Origin: Arenibacter sp040216555
Lineage (GTDB): Bacteria; Bacteroidota; Bacteroidia; Flavobacteriales; Flavobacteriaceae
Assembly (NCBI GenBank): GCA_040216555.1
Contig: JAVJOW010000021.1
Location: forward strand, 1 to 64,000
Direction of reading: 5' to 3'
DNA: 64,000 nucleotides
Translations under genes and position numbers: made by a program
In this document: one piece after another, positions 32,688-42,283 of the stretch
Layout of the letters: each line of letters opens with the position of its first letter
Position numbering within the stretch: position 1 is the stretch's first letter
The notes under the pieces: generated by a model
Told to the model about the DNA's origin: nothing
Seen by the model: only the letters and a program-made list of their open reading frames with translations
The model's database searches: none

Positions 32688-34196
32688 ATGAACAGTTTAG
32701 ATCGATTAATAAAAGAAAAGTTACAGCGGGAGCTCCAAGCAAAGACCCGAAGGCATTTTATAAAGGATTGTGTTGCAGGGATGGGAGGTTTGGCCCTGGG
32801 CTCCCTTTTTATGTCCTGTAATTCCTTTCTTGGCAATAATGACAAAGCTAGGATTACCCTGACAGAAAGGGACATCAACCCCTTGGCTTCCATGGCACCT
32901 CCTTTTCCTGCTAAGGTAAAATCTGTTATTTACCTGCATATGGCGGGCGCTCCTTCCCAGTTGGAAATGTTCGATTACAAGCCTACTCTTCATAAACTGA
33001 ACAATCAGGCCTGTCCGCAATCCTTGTTGGAAGGGCGAAAATTTGCCTTCATCCGCGGAGTACCAAAATTACTTGGACCCCAGGCGGAATTTAAGCAGCA
33101 TGGGGAATCCGGTAATTGGGTCTCCAACTTTCTGCCCCACTTTTCCAAAGTCGTGGATGAAGTGGCTTTCCTTAAAGCGGTAAATACAGATCAATTTAAC
33201 CATGGGCCTGCCCAATTATTTATGCATACTGGAAGTCCTAGGTTGGGTAGACCAAGTATAGGATCTTGGGTCACTTATGGTTTGGGATCCGAAAATCAAA
33301 ATTTACCAGGTTTTGTAGTCCTTACCTCAGGAGGAAAAACACCGGATGCCGGTAAAAGTGTGTGGGGCAGTGGTTTTTTACCCTCGGTGTACCAAGGGGT
33401 CCAATGCCGATCCAAAGGAGATCCGGTACTTTATATAGATGACCCAAAAGGCATTACCCGAAACCTTAAAAGAAGTACTATTGATGCTATCAACAACATC
33501 AACAAAAAAGAATTCAACGAATATTCCGATCCCGAGATCCTAGCAAGGATCAATCAGTACGAAATGGCCTACCGTATGCAAACTGCAGTGCCAGAGGTGA
33601 TGAACATCAATAATGAACCAGAGCATATGAAGGAAATGTATGGAGTACAACCTGGAAAGGAATCCTTTGCCAACAATTGTCTCTTGGCCAGAAAGCTCGT
33701 TGAGGACGGGGTACGCTTTGTACAATTGTTCGACTGGGGATGGGACAGCCATGGTGACAGCCATTCCAATGCCGTTGATCTTGGGTTAAGAAATAAATGT
33801 ACCGAAATAGACAGGCCCATTTCAGCATTACTTCTAGACCTAAAACAAAGAGGATTATTGGAAGAAACCCTGGTAGTCTGGGGCAGTGAGTTCGGAAGAA
33901 CCCCTATGCAGGAAAATAGGGAAGGAAAAGAAATGGCCTTTAAGGGGAGGGACCATCACGGGGATGCCTTTACCATGTGGATGGCCGGAGGAGGCATAAA
34001 GAAAGGTGCCAGCTGGGGACTCACCGATGAAATTGGATTTTCTGCATTGGAGGGCCAAGTCTCGGTACATGATGTGCACGCCACTATGATGCACCTTCTG
34101 GGTTTTGACCACGAACAATTTACTTTTGATTTTCAAGGAAGACCCTTCCGACTCACCGATGTGGAAGGACATGTAATACACGAAATTCTTGCATAA
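32688..34196 (+). CDS. DUF1501 family protein, Tat-exported
   Basis: The product of 502 residues carries a twin-arginine type N-terminus (TRRHFIKDCVAGMGGLALG, Arg21-Arg22) followed by MSCN, so Tat export and possibly lipidation are likely. The DUF1501 domain (about 75-495) has an alkaline-phosphatase/sulfatase-like fold. Visible blocks are YLHMAGAPSQLEMFDYKP, NHGPAQLFMHTGSPRLGRPS, FDWGWDSHGD and WGSEFGRTP, then GRDHHGDAFTMWMAGGGIK. Several conserved His and Asp residues could bind metal. It starts 2 nt after the PSD1 gene. DUF1501 and PSCyt/PSD1 genes are regular partners in Planctomycetes, so they probably act together; the substrate is unknown. Confidence 0.92.
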   Translation: MNSLDRLIKEKLQRELQAKTRRHFIKDCVAGMGGLALGSLFMSCNSFLGNNDKARITLTERDINPLASMAPPFPAKVKSVIYLHMAGAPSQLEMFDYKPTLHKLNNQACPQSLLEGRKFAFIRGVPKLLGPQAEFKQHGESGNWVSNFLPHFSKVVDEVAFLKAVNTDQFNHGPAQLFMHTGSPRLGRPSIGSWVTYGLGSENQNLPGFVVLTSGGKTPDAGKSVWGSGFLPSVYQGVQCRSKGDPVLYIDDPKGITRNLKRSTIDAINNINKKEFNEYSDPEILARINQYEMAYRMQTAVPEVMNINNEPEHMKEMYGVQPGKESFANNCLLARKLVEDGVRFVQLFDWGWDSHGDSHSNAVDLGLRNKCTEIDRPISALLLDLKQRGLLEETLVVWGSEFGRTPMQENREGKEMAFKGRDHHGDAFTMWMAGGGIKKGASWGLTDEIGFSALEGQVSVHDVHATMMHLLGFDHEQFTFDFQGRPFRLTDVEGHVIHEILA

Positions 34197-34221
34197 AATA
34201 CAAACCGACCAAACCAATAAA

Positions 34222-34434
34222 ATGCGACTATATATCTTGTACTGTGAATCCTTGCTAATTTCCTACATCCAAGAACTGGTTTTATTCTTCAATACCTCTA
34301 CGGCAACCCAACTATTTTGGGATACTTTTTGTGTAAACACACCATTTTACTGCCATAACGGAGTTGAAATTTGCATACCTATTAATTCCGTTAATCATGA
34401 AGCTTTAAAAGAACGCCTAAAATTGAACCAATAA
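34222..34434 (+). CDS. Small ORF inside the cytochrome operon, unknown function
   Basis: The ATG at 34222 opens a 70-residue frame that fills the gap between the DUF1501 gene and the DUF2231-cytochrome gene and stops 3 nt before the latter. The product is cysteine-rich for its size (CESLL, TFCVN, FYCHNGVEICIP) with a charged C-terminus (NHEALKERLKLNQ). It has no signal peptide or clear transmembrane helix. I recognise no family. Tight packing supports a real gene. A start at 34189 inside the upstream gene is also in frame but would give an unlikely basic N-terminus. Confidence 0.45.
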   Translation: MRLYILYCESLLISYIQELVLFFNTSTATQLFWDTFCVNTPFYCHNGVEICIPINSVNHEALKERLKLNQ

Positions 34435-34437
34435 TTT

Positions 34438-35835
34438 ATGGAAGTCATTCAACAATTGATAGGGCGCTTACATCCCATTGTAGTACATTTACCAATAGGA
34501 TTTATTCTTGCCGCCTTGCTTTTGCAATGGTATGATAGAAAAAACAAGGAATGGTCCAAAGTAATTGGAATTTTGTTTCAATGGGCCTTTATTTTCGCCA
34601 GCATAGCCTGCGTTAGCGGCTATCTGCTCTATAAAGGTGAGGGATATTCCTTCGATACGGTAAAATATCATTTATGGCTGGGTATTGTTACCGCCATATT
34701 CTCTTTGTTGATGTATCTTCGATTGACGGACTCTTCTAAAATCGATATCATAAAGCGAGTCCCGATAGTACTTTTTTCGTTCTCATTACTATTTCTGATA
34801 TCGTTCACCGGGCACCTTGGGGGAAATATTACCCATGGATCGGATTACCTCATTGAACCACTTCCCAACGGCATAAAATCCCTATTGGGTGTTGGCCCGG
34901 AGGCTTATGAAATGCCTGCCCTGGAAGAAGAAAATTGGGAAGAGGCAATTCTATATACAGACCTTGTACAACCCATCCTCAACAATAGATGTGTAAGCTG
35001 CCACAATGCCAAAAAAGAAAAAGGGGAACTGCAGTTAGAGGAGGAAAACGGTATACTTAAAGGAGGGGAGGACGGACTTGTAATTGAGCCGAACGATCCG
35101 GAGAAAAGTTCCCTATATGCCAGATTGATATTGCCTTTGGAGCACGAAGATCACATGCCACCAAAAGATAAGGATCAGCCCTCCAAAGAAGAAATGGATG
35201 TTATTAAAATATGGATAGCCAATGGAAATTCATTCAACAAGAGCATTGGTGAACTAGGCCTAAAAAAGGAATTATTCTATGCGTTTTTCCCCAAAGAAAA
35301 AGACGACACCTACCCTAACGTAGCGGTTTCCGAAATTTCAGTGGATACCATTGCATCGCTGAAGAAAAAAGGCTTTCACGTGGAACGGATAAGTGAAGAA
35401 AGCAATTTTATAAAAATCTCCTGTATCAATAAACCTTCCTTTTCCGATAAGGATTTTGATTCGCTTTCCTCAGTTAGGAATCAAGTTGTTTATCTTGATC
35501 TTGGCGAGACCCAAATTACCGATGCTATTTTTGAAAAAATAAGCACCTTGCCCAACCTTACCATTTTAAAGTTGGACAATACCGGGGTAACAGGGAAAAA
35601 TATAGAAACCTTGGAAAAACTGGAGTATCTTAAAAACTTGAACCTTATGGGGACAAATTTTGAAGAGGCACATCTCCCAAAATTAAAAAAGTTTGAAAAA
35701 TTGCAGATTGTGTATCTGTTCAACACACCTATTAAAAAACCAGACCATGTTGATAAACCAAAGGAAGGCGAATTGTTTGTAGATTACGGCGGTTACGACC
35801 TGCCCAAAATAGCCACGGATTCCATAGTTTTCTAG
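34438..35835 (+). CDS. DUF2231 membrane protein fused to PSCyt1 cytochrome c and leucine-rich repeats
   Basis: The product has 465 residues. The N-terminal DUF2231-like part (1-150) has four transmembrane helices, with LHPIVVHLPIGFILAALLL first. A PSCyt1 heme domain follows (about 170-265), with Cys185-x-x-Cys188-His189 and a likely axial Met240 in HEDHMPPKDK. The C-terminus (about 320-450) has leucine-rich repeats (NQVVYLDLGETQITDAIF; LTILKLDNTGVTG; LKNLNLMGTNFEEAHL). The membrane part could pass electrons between quinones or another carrier and the external heme. Context with PSD1 and DUF1501 makes this the inferred membrane partner of the same system. Confidence 0.88.
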   Translation: MEVIQQLIGRLHPIVVHLPIGFILAALLLQWYDRKNKEWSKVIGILFQWAFIFASIACVSGYLLYKGEGYSFDTVKYHLWLGIVTAIFSLLMYLRLTDSSKIDIIKRVPIVLFSFSLLFLISFTGHLGGNITHGSDYLIEPLPNGIKSLLGVGPEAYEMPALEEENWEEAILYTDLVQPILNNRCVSCHNAKKEKGELQLEEENGILKGGEDGLVIEPNDPEKSSLYARLILPLEHEDHMPPKDKDQPSKEEMDVIKIWIANGNSFNKSIGELGLKKELFYAFFPKEKDDTYPNVAVSEISVDTIASLKKKGFHVERISEESNFIKISCINKPSFSDKDFDSLSSVRNQVVYLDLGETQITDAIFEKISTLPNLTILKLDNTGVTGKNIETLEKLEYLKNLNLMGTNFEEAHLPKLKKFEKLQIVYLFNTPIKKPDHVDKPKEGELFVDYGGYDLPKIATDSIVF

Positions 35836-35945
35836 TTTGGCCACTATCTTGATACTATCAGCGTTAAAAGTAAGTCTTACTTCGAAATACTGAAATAAGA
35901 GTGGCATTTTCACGTTAGTACTAATAGATCCCAAATCTATTTAGT

Positions 35946-37379
35946 ATGAAAAAATTCTACGCAATTATTTTCTTGTCATTTTTTGCGCTTTCCTGCACCA
36001 AGGAAGACAAGGGGGACATTACCGAAGAGGAGATAGATTTGACCGCTTGTTTTACAGTTAGCAGGGACACCTTAGTTATTGGAGAATCTTTACAATTGAC
36101 AAATTGTTCCAAAGATGCCGTTATTTTTTCCTATGATTTTGGCAATAATGAAATAAGCAACCAAGAAAGTCCTTCCGTAACCTATGAGGAAGGTGGCAGT
36201 TATACCATTACCCTTGTTGTTTACGATGACCAAAAACATAGCAAAACCATCAGCAAAACAATTTTTGTGGAAACCCCAGTGGAATCCTATTATCTGTTCC
36301 CTGAAATTCCCCTAGGTTACAATGCGCTACCATTAGAGATGGGCATTGATCCTCTAAACGGCAATATTTTCTATCTAGAAAAAACCGAGGATCTTGTAAA
36401 CCTGACCGTCCCCAAATTCTACTACAAAGAATTGGGTACCAACCTTATACCTACTTCCAATTATATTGCTGACCAACAGTTCAACACCGAAAATGCCTAT
36501 GTCAATTTTCTTGGCAACGGTAATAAGAACATCCATTTTTCCCGTACCCTGCCAGAATTATACGGGTCTCAGGAAATAATCCTGAATAACAACTGGGCCT
36601 TGACATCGACTTTAAGCTCAGCAACCAAATACCTATATGGCTACCTAAAAGAAGGTGTAAATTCCATGTTCTTTGGAACACAAAAGGACAATGGCACATA
36701 CAAAGCAGTTATTGAAAAAAGGAATGCCAATGGCGATGCTTTTGATGTCCAATTTAAAACCATTGGATCCAACAATACCTTGCTGGCCGATATGATCAAG
36801 ACAACCAATGGTTATATAGCATTTGGTGCCACATTCGACAAGAACATTATCCAACCCTTTATTAGCAATTACAGCCCAGTTCTAGTGTTTTTCGATACTA
36901 ATTTCGCCATTACAAAAACGGTAGAACTTAGTAACTCAGTATTGGGGACGCATATCACCGAAGCCAACCATTTAAATGGTGCTTACCACCTAATACAATT
37001 GTCCAACGGCAACTTGGCTACCTACGGCAATGGCGAGCTCAATATTACAGATTCGGACGGAAACTTTATCAAAACCCACTATTTTGATGTGGACAATAAA
37101 ACCCAGGCCATAATCTCTTTGGGAGATTCTTTTATCATCTCAACAGGCGATGGCTATTTGCGTAAATTCGACCCTACTGGTACTGAAATAAAGAAACTTA
37201 ATTACAAGGGAAGCTTTACTCCGGAAATATTGGAAATAAACAATAACCTGTTTATTGTTGCCGGCTACCGGACCAAGGATACGATCCTCAACATAGGAGA
37301 ACTTCCTGTCGTAAAAATATTTTACGGTGCAGTGGATAAAGACCTAAATTTGATAAGCGTGGAGTCGATTTTCAACTAA
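35946..37379 (+). CDS. PKD-domain lipoprotein
   Basis: The product of 477 residues has a lipobox (FFALSCTKED, Cys17). A PKD-like domain (about 35-115) reads SKDAVIFSYDFGNNEISN, then SPSVTYEEGGSYTITLVVYDD. A long beta-rich region follows (about 125-475), with propeller-like repeats (NGYIAFGATFDKN; NGNLATYGNGELNI; GDSFIISTGDGYLRKF). A surface-exposed binding protein is expected. It is 110 nt downstream of the cytochrome gene on the same strand, so it may or may not belong to that operon. No enzymatic motif is seen. Confidence 0.8.
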   Translation: MKKFYAIIFLSFFALSCTKEDKGDITEEEIDLTACFTVSRDTLVIGESLQLTNCSKDAVIFSYDFGNNEISNQESPSVTYEEGGSYTITLVVYDDQKHSKTISKTIFVETPVESYYLFPEIPLGYNALPLEMGIDPLNGNIFYLEKTEDLVNLTVPKFYYKELGTNLIPTSNYIADQQFNTENAYVNFLGNGNKNIHFSRTLPELYGSQEIILNNNWALTSTLSSATKYLYGYLKEGVNSMFFGTQKDNGTYKAVIEKRNANGDAFDVQFKTIGSNNTLLADMIKTTNGYIAFGATFDKNIIQPFISNYSPVLVFFDTNFAITKTVELSNSVLGTHITEANHLNGAYHLIQLSNGNLATYGNGELNITDSDGNFIKTHYFDVDNKTQAIISLGDSFIISTGDGYLRKFDPTGTEIKKLNYKGSFTPEILEINNNLFIVAGYRTKDTILNIGELPVVKIFYGAVDKDLNLISVESIFN

Positions 37380-37474
37380 TTGGAATCAATATCACAAAAA
37401 CTAAAACTACATATAAGTTTACATTTTTATAACTGCCAGAAATAGCCTAGTTTAGAACTCCATAAACCTCCCAT

Positions 37475-38905
37475 ATGGATTTGAGCAAAAAATTAGGATT
37501 ATTATTAGGCCCCATCTTCTTTTTTATTCTTCTAAATCTACCAAATACCCTAGTCTCCGAAAAAGGCGATGCCGTAATCGCGGTGGCGGTTTGGATGGTA
37601 GTATGGTGGATAACCGAAGCCGTATCCATTTCCGTTGCGGCCTTGCTGCCCGTTATTTTATTTCCCCTCCTAAAGATCATGCCCATCAACGAAGTAGGTG
37701 CCAACTATGGAAGTCCCATCATTTTTCTATTTTTTGGAGGCTTTGTGATGGCTTTGGCCTTGGAAAAAGTGAACTTACATAAACGTATTGCCCTTAACAT
37801 CATAAGGATTACAGGAACAACACCGAACAAGGTAGTCCTAGGGTTTATGATTGCTACGGCTGCCTTAAGCATGTGGATCAGCAATACGGCAAGTACTGTG
37901 GTTATGCTCCCAATTGCTATGTCAGTAATTGGGCTATTGGTAAACGATGCCGACGGCTTTACCAAGGATGATCGCAATTTTGCCCTCAATGTAATGTTGG
38001 GAATCGCATTCTCGGCAAATGCTGGAGGAATTGCAACCGTTATTGGGACGCCTCCAAATTCAATTTTAATTGGCTTACTGGAAAACGAGTACAATATCGA
38101 AATCTCTTTTCTTAAATGGATGGTTGTTGGATTGCCATTTTCAATCATCCTGGTAACCATTTGTTATCTGGTCCTTGTAAAATGGTTTTTTCCCAATAAG
38201 CAATTAAAATTTACAGGCTCCAAACAGATTATTCAGGAAGAATTAAAAAAATTGGGGCCGACGAGCGGCAAAGAAAAAATGGTACTCACCATCTTTGGAA
38301 TAACAGTTTTCCTATGGATTTTTAGAACATTGATCAACAGTATTTTTCCTTCCTTAGGATTATCGGACACCATCATAAGTATGATAGCCGCAGTTTCCCT
38401 TTTTGCCATTCCCTTTAACCTTAAAAAAGGTGATTTTATTATCGGCTGGAGCGATACCGAAAAATTGGCATGGGGAATTCTAATATTATTTGGTGGTGGA
38501 CTTGCCCTGGCCGAAGGAATGTCTACAAGTGGTATTGTAGATATGGTTGCAAACGCCATTTCCACTAGCGATATAAGTATATTATTTACGGCATCCCTGT
38601 TAATACTTTTAATGCTCTTCATGACAGAATTAATGAGCAATGTAGCCTTGGTTGCAGTCCTTGCTCCTGTAGTTGCAGGTATAGCGATAGGTCTTGGGGT
38701 TCCTGTACTCTATTTATTGATTCCGGTGACCATTGCCAGTAGCTGCGCCTTTATGTTGCCAATGGCGACCCCTCCCAATGCCATCGTTTTTGCCAGTGGA
38801 TATATAAAGGTATATCAAATGGCAAGGGTGGGAATAGTTCTTAACATTATCTCAGTGGTATTGCTGATATTGTTGTTCCAATTCGTAATTCCCCTACTAT
38901 TCTAA
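37475..38905 (+). CDS. DASS/SLC13-family sodium-coupled anion transporter
   Basis: The product of 476 residues has 11-12 predicted membrane helices. Family landmarks are WWITEAVSISVAALLPVILFP, the first SNT motif (WISNTASTVVMLPIA), IATVIGTPPNSILIG and the C-terminal PMATPPNAIVFASG. The second substrate-binding motif reads MSNVAL rather than the usual SNT, a conservative change at a sodium/substrate site. Transporters of this family take up di- and tricarboxylates, or sulfate in some lineages, using sodium. The substrate cannot be fixed from the sequence. It is 95 nt after the PKD lipoprotein and could be expressed alone. Confidence 0.93.
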   Translation: MDLSKKLGLLLGPIFFFILLNLPNTLVSEKGDAVIAVAVWMVVWWITEAVSISVAALLPVILFPLLKIMPINEVGANYGSPIIFLFFGGFVMALALEKVNLHKRIALNIIRITGTTPNKVVLGFMIATAALSMWISNTASTVVMLPIAMSVIGLLVNDADGFTKDDRNFALNVMLGIAFSANAGGIATVIGTPPNSILIGLLENEYNIEISFLKWMVVGLPFSIILVTICYLVLVKWFFPNKQLKFTGSKQIIQEELKKLGPTSGKEKMVLTIFGITVFLWIFRTLINSIFPSLGLSDTIISMIAAVSLFAIPFNLKKGDFIIGWSDTEKLAWGILILFGGGLALAEGMSTSGIVDMVANAISTSDISILFTASLLILLMLFMTELMSNVALVAVLAPVVAGIAIGLGVPVLYLLIPVTIASSCAFMLPMATPPNAIVFASGYIKVYQMARVGIVLNIISVVLLILLFQFVIPLLF

Positions 38906-39236
38906 TTTACAGGTTGTATTTGGAACATAAGTACAGGAAAAGTTATAACAAAAGTAAAGCCTTTGCTACCACAAAGACTTTACACATACTTCATTCAAAT
39001 AAACTATGAAAAGAAATTCTCTATTCCAATAGACTAGTAAAATCTAAGATTGTTACAGACTATTTGTGATTTTTTTTATTCTGATATACTACTAGAATCG
39101 GGGTGCTAAGATTTAGAAAGACCTATAATTCCGTTAATTATTTCGTAATTGGGCAATAATCCAAATCCACTTCCAAAATTTAAATTATTTTTAGTTCTTT
39201 GAAAGATTACAAGAATTCATAAAACTTGCCCGAAAT
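38906..39236. other. Intergenic region, 331 bp
   Basis: This is AT-rich, without an ORF or clear promoter. Near 39200 a GTTCTTTGAAAG stretch resembles boxA-like leaders, but nothing else supports an RNA gene. Confidence 0.4.
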
Positions 39237-41738
39237 ATGATTAAACATTTACTCGCGAAAGCGTTATTTACATTTTTGCTGATAGGAAGCTTCCAAGCTG
39301 CGGAAGCACAAATCTTTAAAAAGAAGGATAACAAAGCCGAATCATCCGACACCAAGGAAAAATCAAAAAAAGGAGAAATAGAATCCTATGAAAAGGTAAT
39401 CACCAAAGATGCAAAAACAGATAAGGGCCTTTTTGATGTTCACATAGTAGATGATAGTCATTATTACGAAATACCGGACTCCCTTTTTAACAAGGAAATG
39501 CTCATGGTCAGCAGAATTTCCAAAACGGCTACCGGCATTGGTTTCGGAGGGGGAAAAATAAACACCAAGGTGCTTAGATGGGAAAAGTTGCCCAAAAAAG
39601 TCCTTCTTAGGGTAGTAAGCTACGATATTGTTGCTGCCGATTCACTCCCGGTAAATGAGGCCGTGGTAAATTCCAATTTTGAACCTGTATTGTATTCATT
39701 CGATATCAAGGCACTTAAGAAAGACAGCTTGCATCCCGCTACGGTAATCCAAGTGAACGATCTTTTTGAGAAAGATGTTAATGCCCTAGGCATGCCTGAA
39801 CATTATCGCAAGGAATATAAGGTTTCACGTTTGGACGACTCCAGAAGCTATATTAGCACCCTAAAAAGTTATCCATTAAATATTGAGGCAAGACATGTAA
39901 AGACCTATGTGGCCAGCAATCCCCCATCCAATGGAAGTTTGGGGTCTATTTCCATTGAAATAAACAACTCCATGATATTACTACCGGAAGAACCAATGAA
40001 ACGTCGTTATTTTGATAAACGTGTTGGTTGGTTTGCCAGAGGTCAGGTAGATTATGGCCTGGATGCCCAGGAAAGCAAAACCGTAAGGTTTCTTGACCGT
40101 TGGAGGCTGGAAGTGAAAAAAGAGGATATTGAAAAATTTAAAAATGGAGAACTTGTAGAGCCCAAAAAGCCCATCGTATACTATGTAGATAGGGCTACAC
40201 CAAAAAGTTGGGTTCCCTTTATAAAGCAAGGAATAGAAGACTGGCAGATTGCTTTTGAGGCGGCTGGTTTCAAAAATGCTATTTTGGCCAAAGACCCCCC
40301 AACTCCCGAAGAAGATCCGGAATGGTCCCCAGAAGACGTACGCTATTCCGTAGTTCGCTATTTGGCCTCTCCTATTCCCAATGCCAATGGACCGCATGTA
40401 AGCGATCCTAGGACCGGTGAAATATTGGAATCCGACATTAATTGGTACCACAATGTAATGACCTTGTTGAGGAATTGGTTTTTTGTGCAAACGGCTGCTA
40501 TTAACCCGGATGCCAGGAGTGTTGCTTTCAAGGAAGAGGTGATGGGCCGTCTAATTCGGTTTGTGTCCGCACACGAGGTTGGCCATACCCTAGGCTTGCC
40601 ACACAATATGGGCAGTAGTATAGCCTATCCGGTCGATTCGCTCCGCTCCGCTTCCTTTACCAAAAAGTACGGAACGGCGCCCTCTATAATGGATTACGCC
40701 AGATTTAATTATATTGCCCAACCGGGGGACGAGGGCGTGGCCCTCATGCCCGAAATTGGAGTGTACGACAAATATGCGATTGGATGGGGATACCGCCCCA
40801 TTTTGGACAAATCTGACAAGAAGGAAAAGGAAACCTTGGATAGTTGGATCCTAAAACACGCGGGTGATCCATTATATCGATTTGGCCACCAACAAGTAGG
40901 GGACGTAGTAGATCCAAGTTCGCAGACGGAAGATTTGGGGGACGATGCCATTAAGGCTAGTGCTTACGGTATTGAAAATCTTAAGAGAATTACTCCAAAA
41001 CTGATTGAATGGACAGCGGAAAATGGTAAAGAATATGACGATCTAGACACCATGTACGGCCAGGTAATTTCACAATTTAACAGGTACATGGGCCATGTCA
41101 GCAATAATATTGGCGGCGTTTATGAGCACTATAAAACCTATGATCAGGAAGGCGCAGTATATACCCCTGTAGATAAGGATCATCAAAAAAATTGCTTGCT
41201 ATTTGTGCAGGAACAATTGTTCCGAACCCCGGAATGGCTGATTGTTCCAAACATCTTTAACAAAATAGAATATTCGGGTTCCGTAGAGCGCATAAGAAGC
41301 TTACAAGTTAGAACGTTGGAGAATATTTTAAGTTTGGGCAAACTGGCCAGGATGATCGAAAACCAAACGCTCAACGGTGCAGAAGCCTATTCCCTATTGG
41401 AAATGATGGGCGACCTTAGAAAAGGGCTGTGGTCCGAAACAAGAAATGGGAACAAAATTGACACCTATAGAAGAAATCTACAAAAGGCACATATTGAAAG
41501 ATTGGCCTACTTGATGACCGCTGAAAACGAAAGCAAAAAGGGAGATTCTGGAGGATATCAAAAATCCACCCCGATCAATACCGGTCAATCCGATATTCGC
41601 TCAGTTGCCAGAGCGGAATTGAATATTCTTAGAAAAGACCTGAAAAATGCCGTCAATAGAACATTAGATCCTATGAGCAAGTTTCATTTACAGGATGCAG
41701 TGGAAAGGATAGAATTAATTTTAAATCCGAACAGTTAA
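39237..41738 (+). CDS. Secreted zinc-dependent metalloprotease (DUF5117/DUF5118 type)
   Basis: The product of 833 residues has a signal peptide (1-25, QAAEAQ). A short DUF5118-like stretch (about 48-95) and a DUF5117 region (about 100-300) precede the metzincin-like catalytic domain. There the zinc motif HEVGHTLGLPHN supplies three His, with the catalytic Glu. IMDYARFNY further on is the expected Met-turn. The rest (about 500-800) is a helical C-terminal region. Such proteins are frequent in Bacteroidota and are secreted to the periplasm or surface. It has no type IX sorting domain, ending in IELILNPNS. A terminator follows. Confidence 0.92.
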   Translation: MIKHLLAKALFTFLLIGSFQAAEAQIFKKKDNKAESSDTKEKSKKGEIESYEKVITKDAKTDKGLFDVHIVDDSHYYEIPDSLFNKEMLMVSRISKTATGIGFGGGKINTKVLRWEKLPKKVLLRVVSYDIVAADSLPVNEAVVNSNFEPVLYSFDIKALKKDSLHPATVIQVNDLFEKDVNALGMPEHYRKEYKVSRLDDSRSYISTLKSYPLNIEARHVKTYVASNPPSNGSLGSISIEINNSMILLPEEPMKRRYFDKRVGWFARGQVDYGLDAQESKTVRFLDRWRLEVKKEDIEKFKNGELVEPKKPIVYYVDRATPKSWVPFIKQGIEDWQIAFEAAGFKNAILAKDPPTPEEDPEWSPEDVRYSVVRYLASPIPNANGPHVSDPRTGEILESDINWYHNVMTLLRNWFFVQTAAINPDARSVAFKEEVMGRLIRFVSAHEVGHTLGLPHNMGSSIAYPVDSLRSASFTKKYGTAPSIMDYARFNYIAQPGDEGVALMPEIGVYDKYAIGWGYRPILDKSDKKEKETLDSWILKHAGDPLYRFGHQQVGDVVDPSSQTEDLGDDAIKASAYGIENLKRITPKLIEWTAENGKEYDDLDTMYGQVISQFNRYMGHVSNNIGGVYEHYKTYDQEGAVYTPVDKDHQKNCLLFVQEQLFRTPEWLIVPNIFNKIEYSGSVERIRSLQVRTLENILSLGKLARMIENQTLNGAEAYSLLEMMGDLRKGLWSETRNGNKIDTYRRNLQKAHIERLAYLMTAENESKKGDSGGYQKSTPINTGQSDIRSVARAELNILRKDLKNAVNRTLDPMSKFHLQDAVERIELILNPNS

Positions 41739-41797
41739 ATAGATCATCATTTAAGATACATCTTAATTGTTATAAAAATAACATTCAATATGATTGG

Positions 41798-41829
41798 AAA
41801 GGGCTATTTTAACAGATAGCCCTTTTTAT
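41798..41829 (+). terminator. Terminator of the metalloprotease gene
   Basis: The stem AAAGGGCTAT/ATAGCCCTTT with an 8-nt loop is followed by a TTTATT run. Confidence 0.85.
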
Positions 41830-41958
41830 TATCCCATATTCCGGATTTTTCCGTTGAACGGATACCTTTTGACGATTAAATGTAAAATTTAACAATATTT
41901 ATTTTCCAGCATTTAATATTTTTCCTACTTTCAGACCTTTATTAATACCCCTCAATCT

Positions 41959-42144
41959 ATGTCCTATAAAATTAAAAGTTTATTGTATTTTGTTTGTTTT
42001 GTAGCCTCGGCTGTTTTGTACTATGCATTGGAGCCCGGATATAACAATAAAAACAATAGGGATTCGGCCGAAATCATTGAGCTTTCATCCAACAATTTGG
42101 ATCTTGACAATAAGTTGGCAAAACTGGAAAAAATTCAGGAATAG
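41959..42144 (+). CDS. Small membrane/secreted peptide (tandem copy 1)
   Basis: The product of 61 residues starts MSYKIKSLLYFVCFVASAVLYY, a hydrophobic helix or signal sequence, then has an Asn/Asp-rich tail ending LDLDNKLAKLEKIQE. A paralogue with the same first eleven residues lies at 42284-42463. I recognise no family. The upstream sequences of the two copies end in a similar run before ATGTCCTA. Repeated start, similar size and shared leader make both real genes. Confidence 0.65.
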   Translation: MSYKIKSLLYFVCFVASAVLYYALEPGYNNKNNRDSAEIIELSSNNLDLDNKLAKLEKIQE

Positions 42145-42283
42145 GGCTACTTTTGCACTCTTTTAAAATTCACAACCACATTTATTGGTCTTTTTACAAC
42201 AACTTTAAATAGGTTTCACAACATTGGCCACTTAGGAGGCAATAGATTATATATCTTAGAGGCATAATAAAAACCCCAAATCT

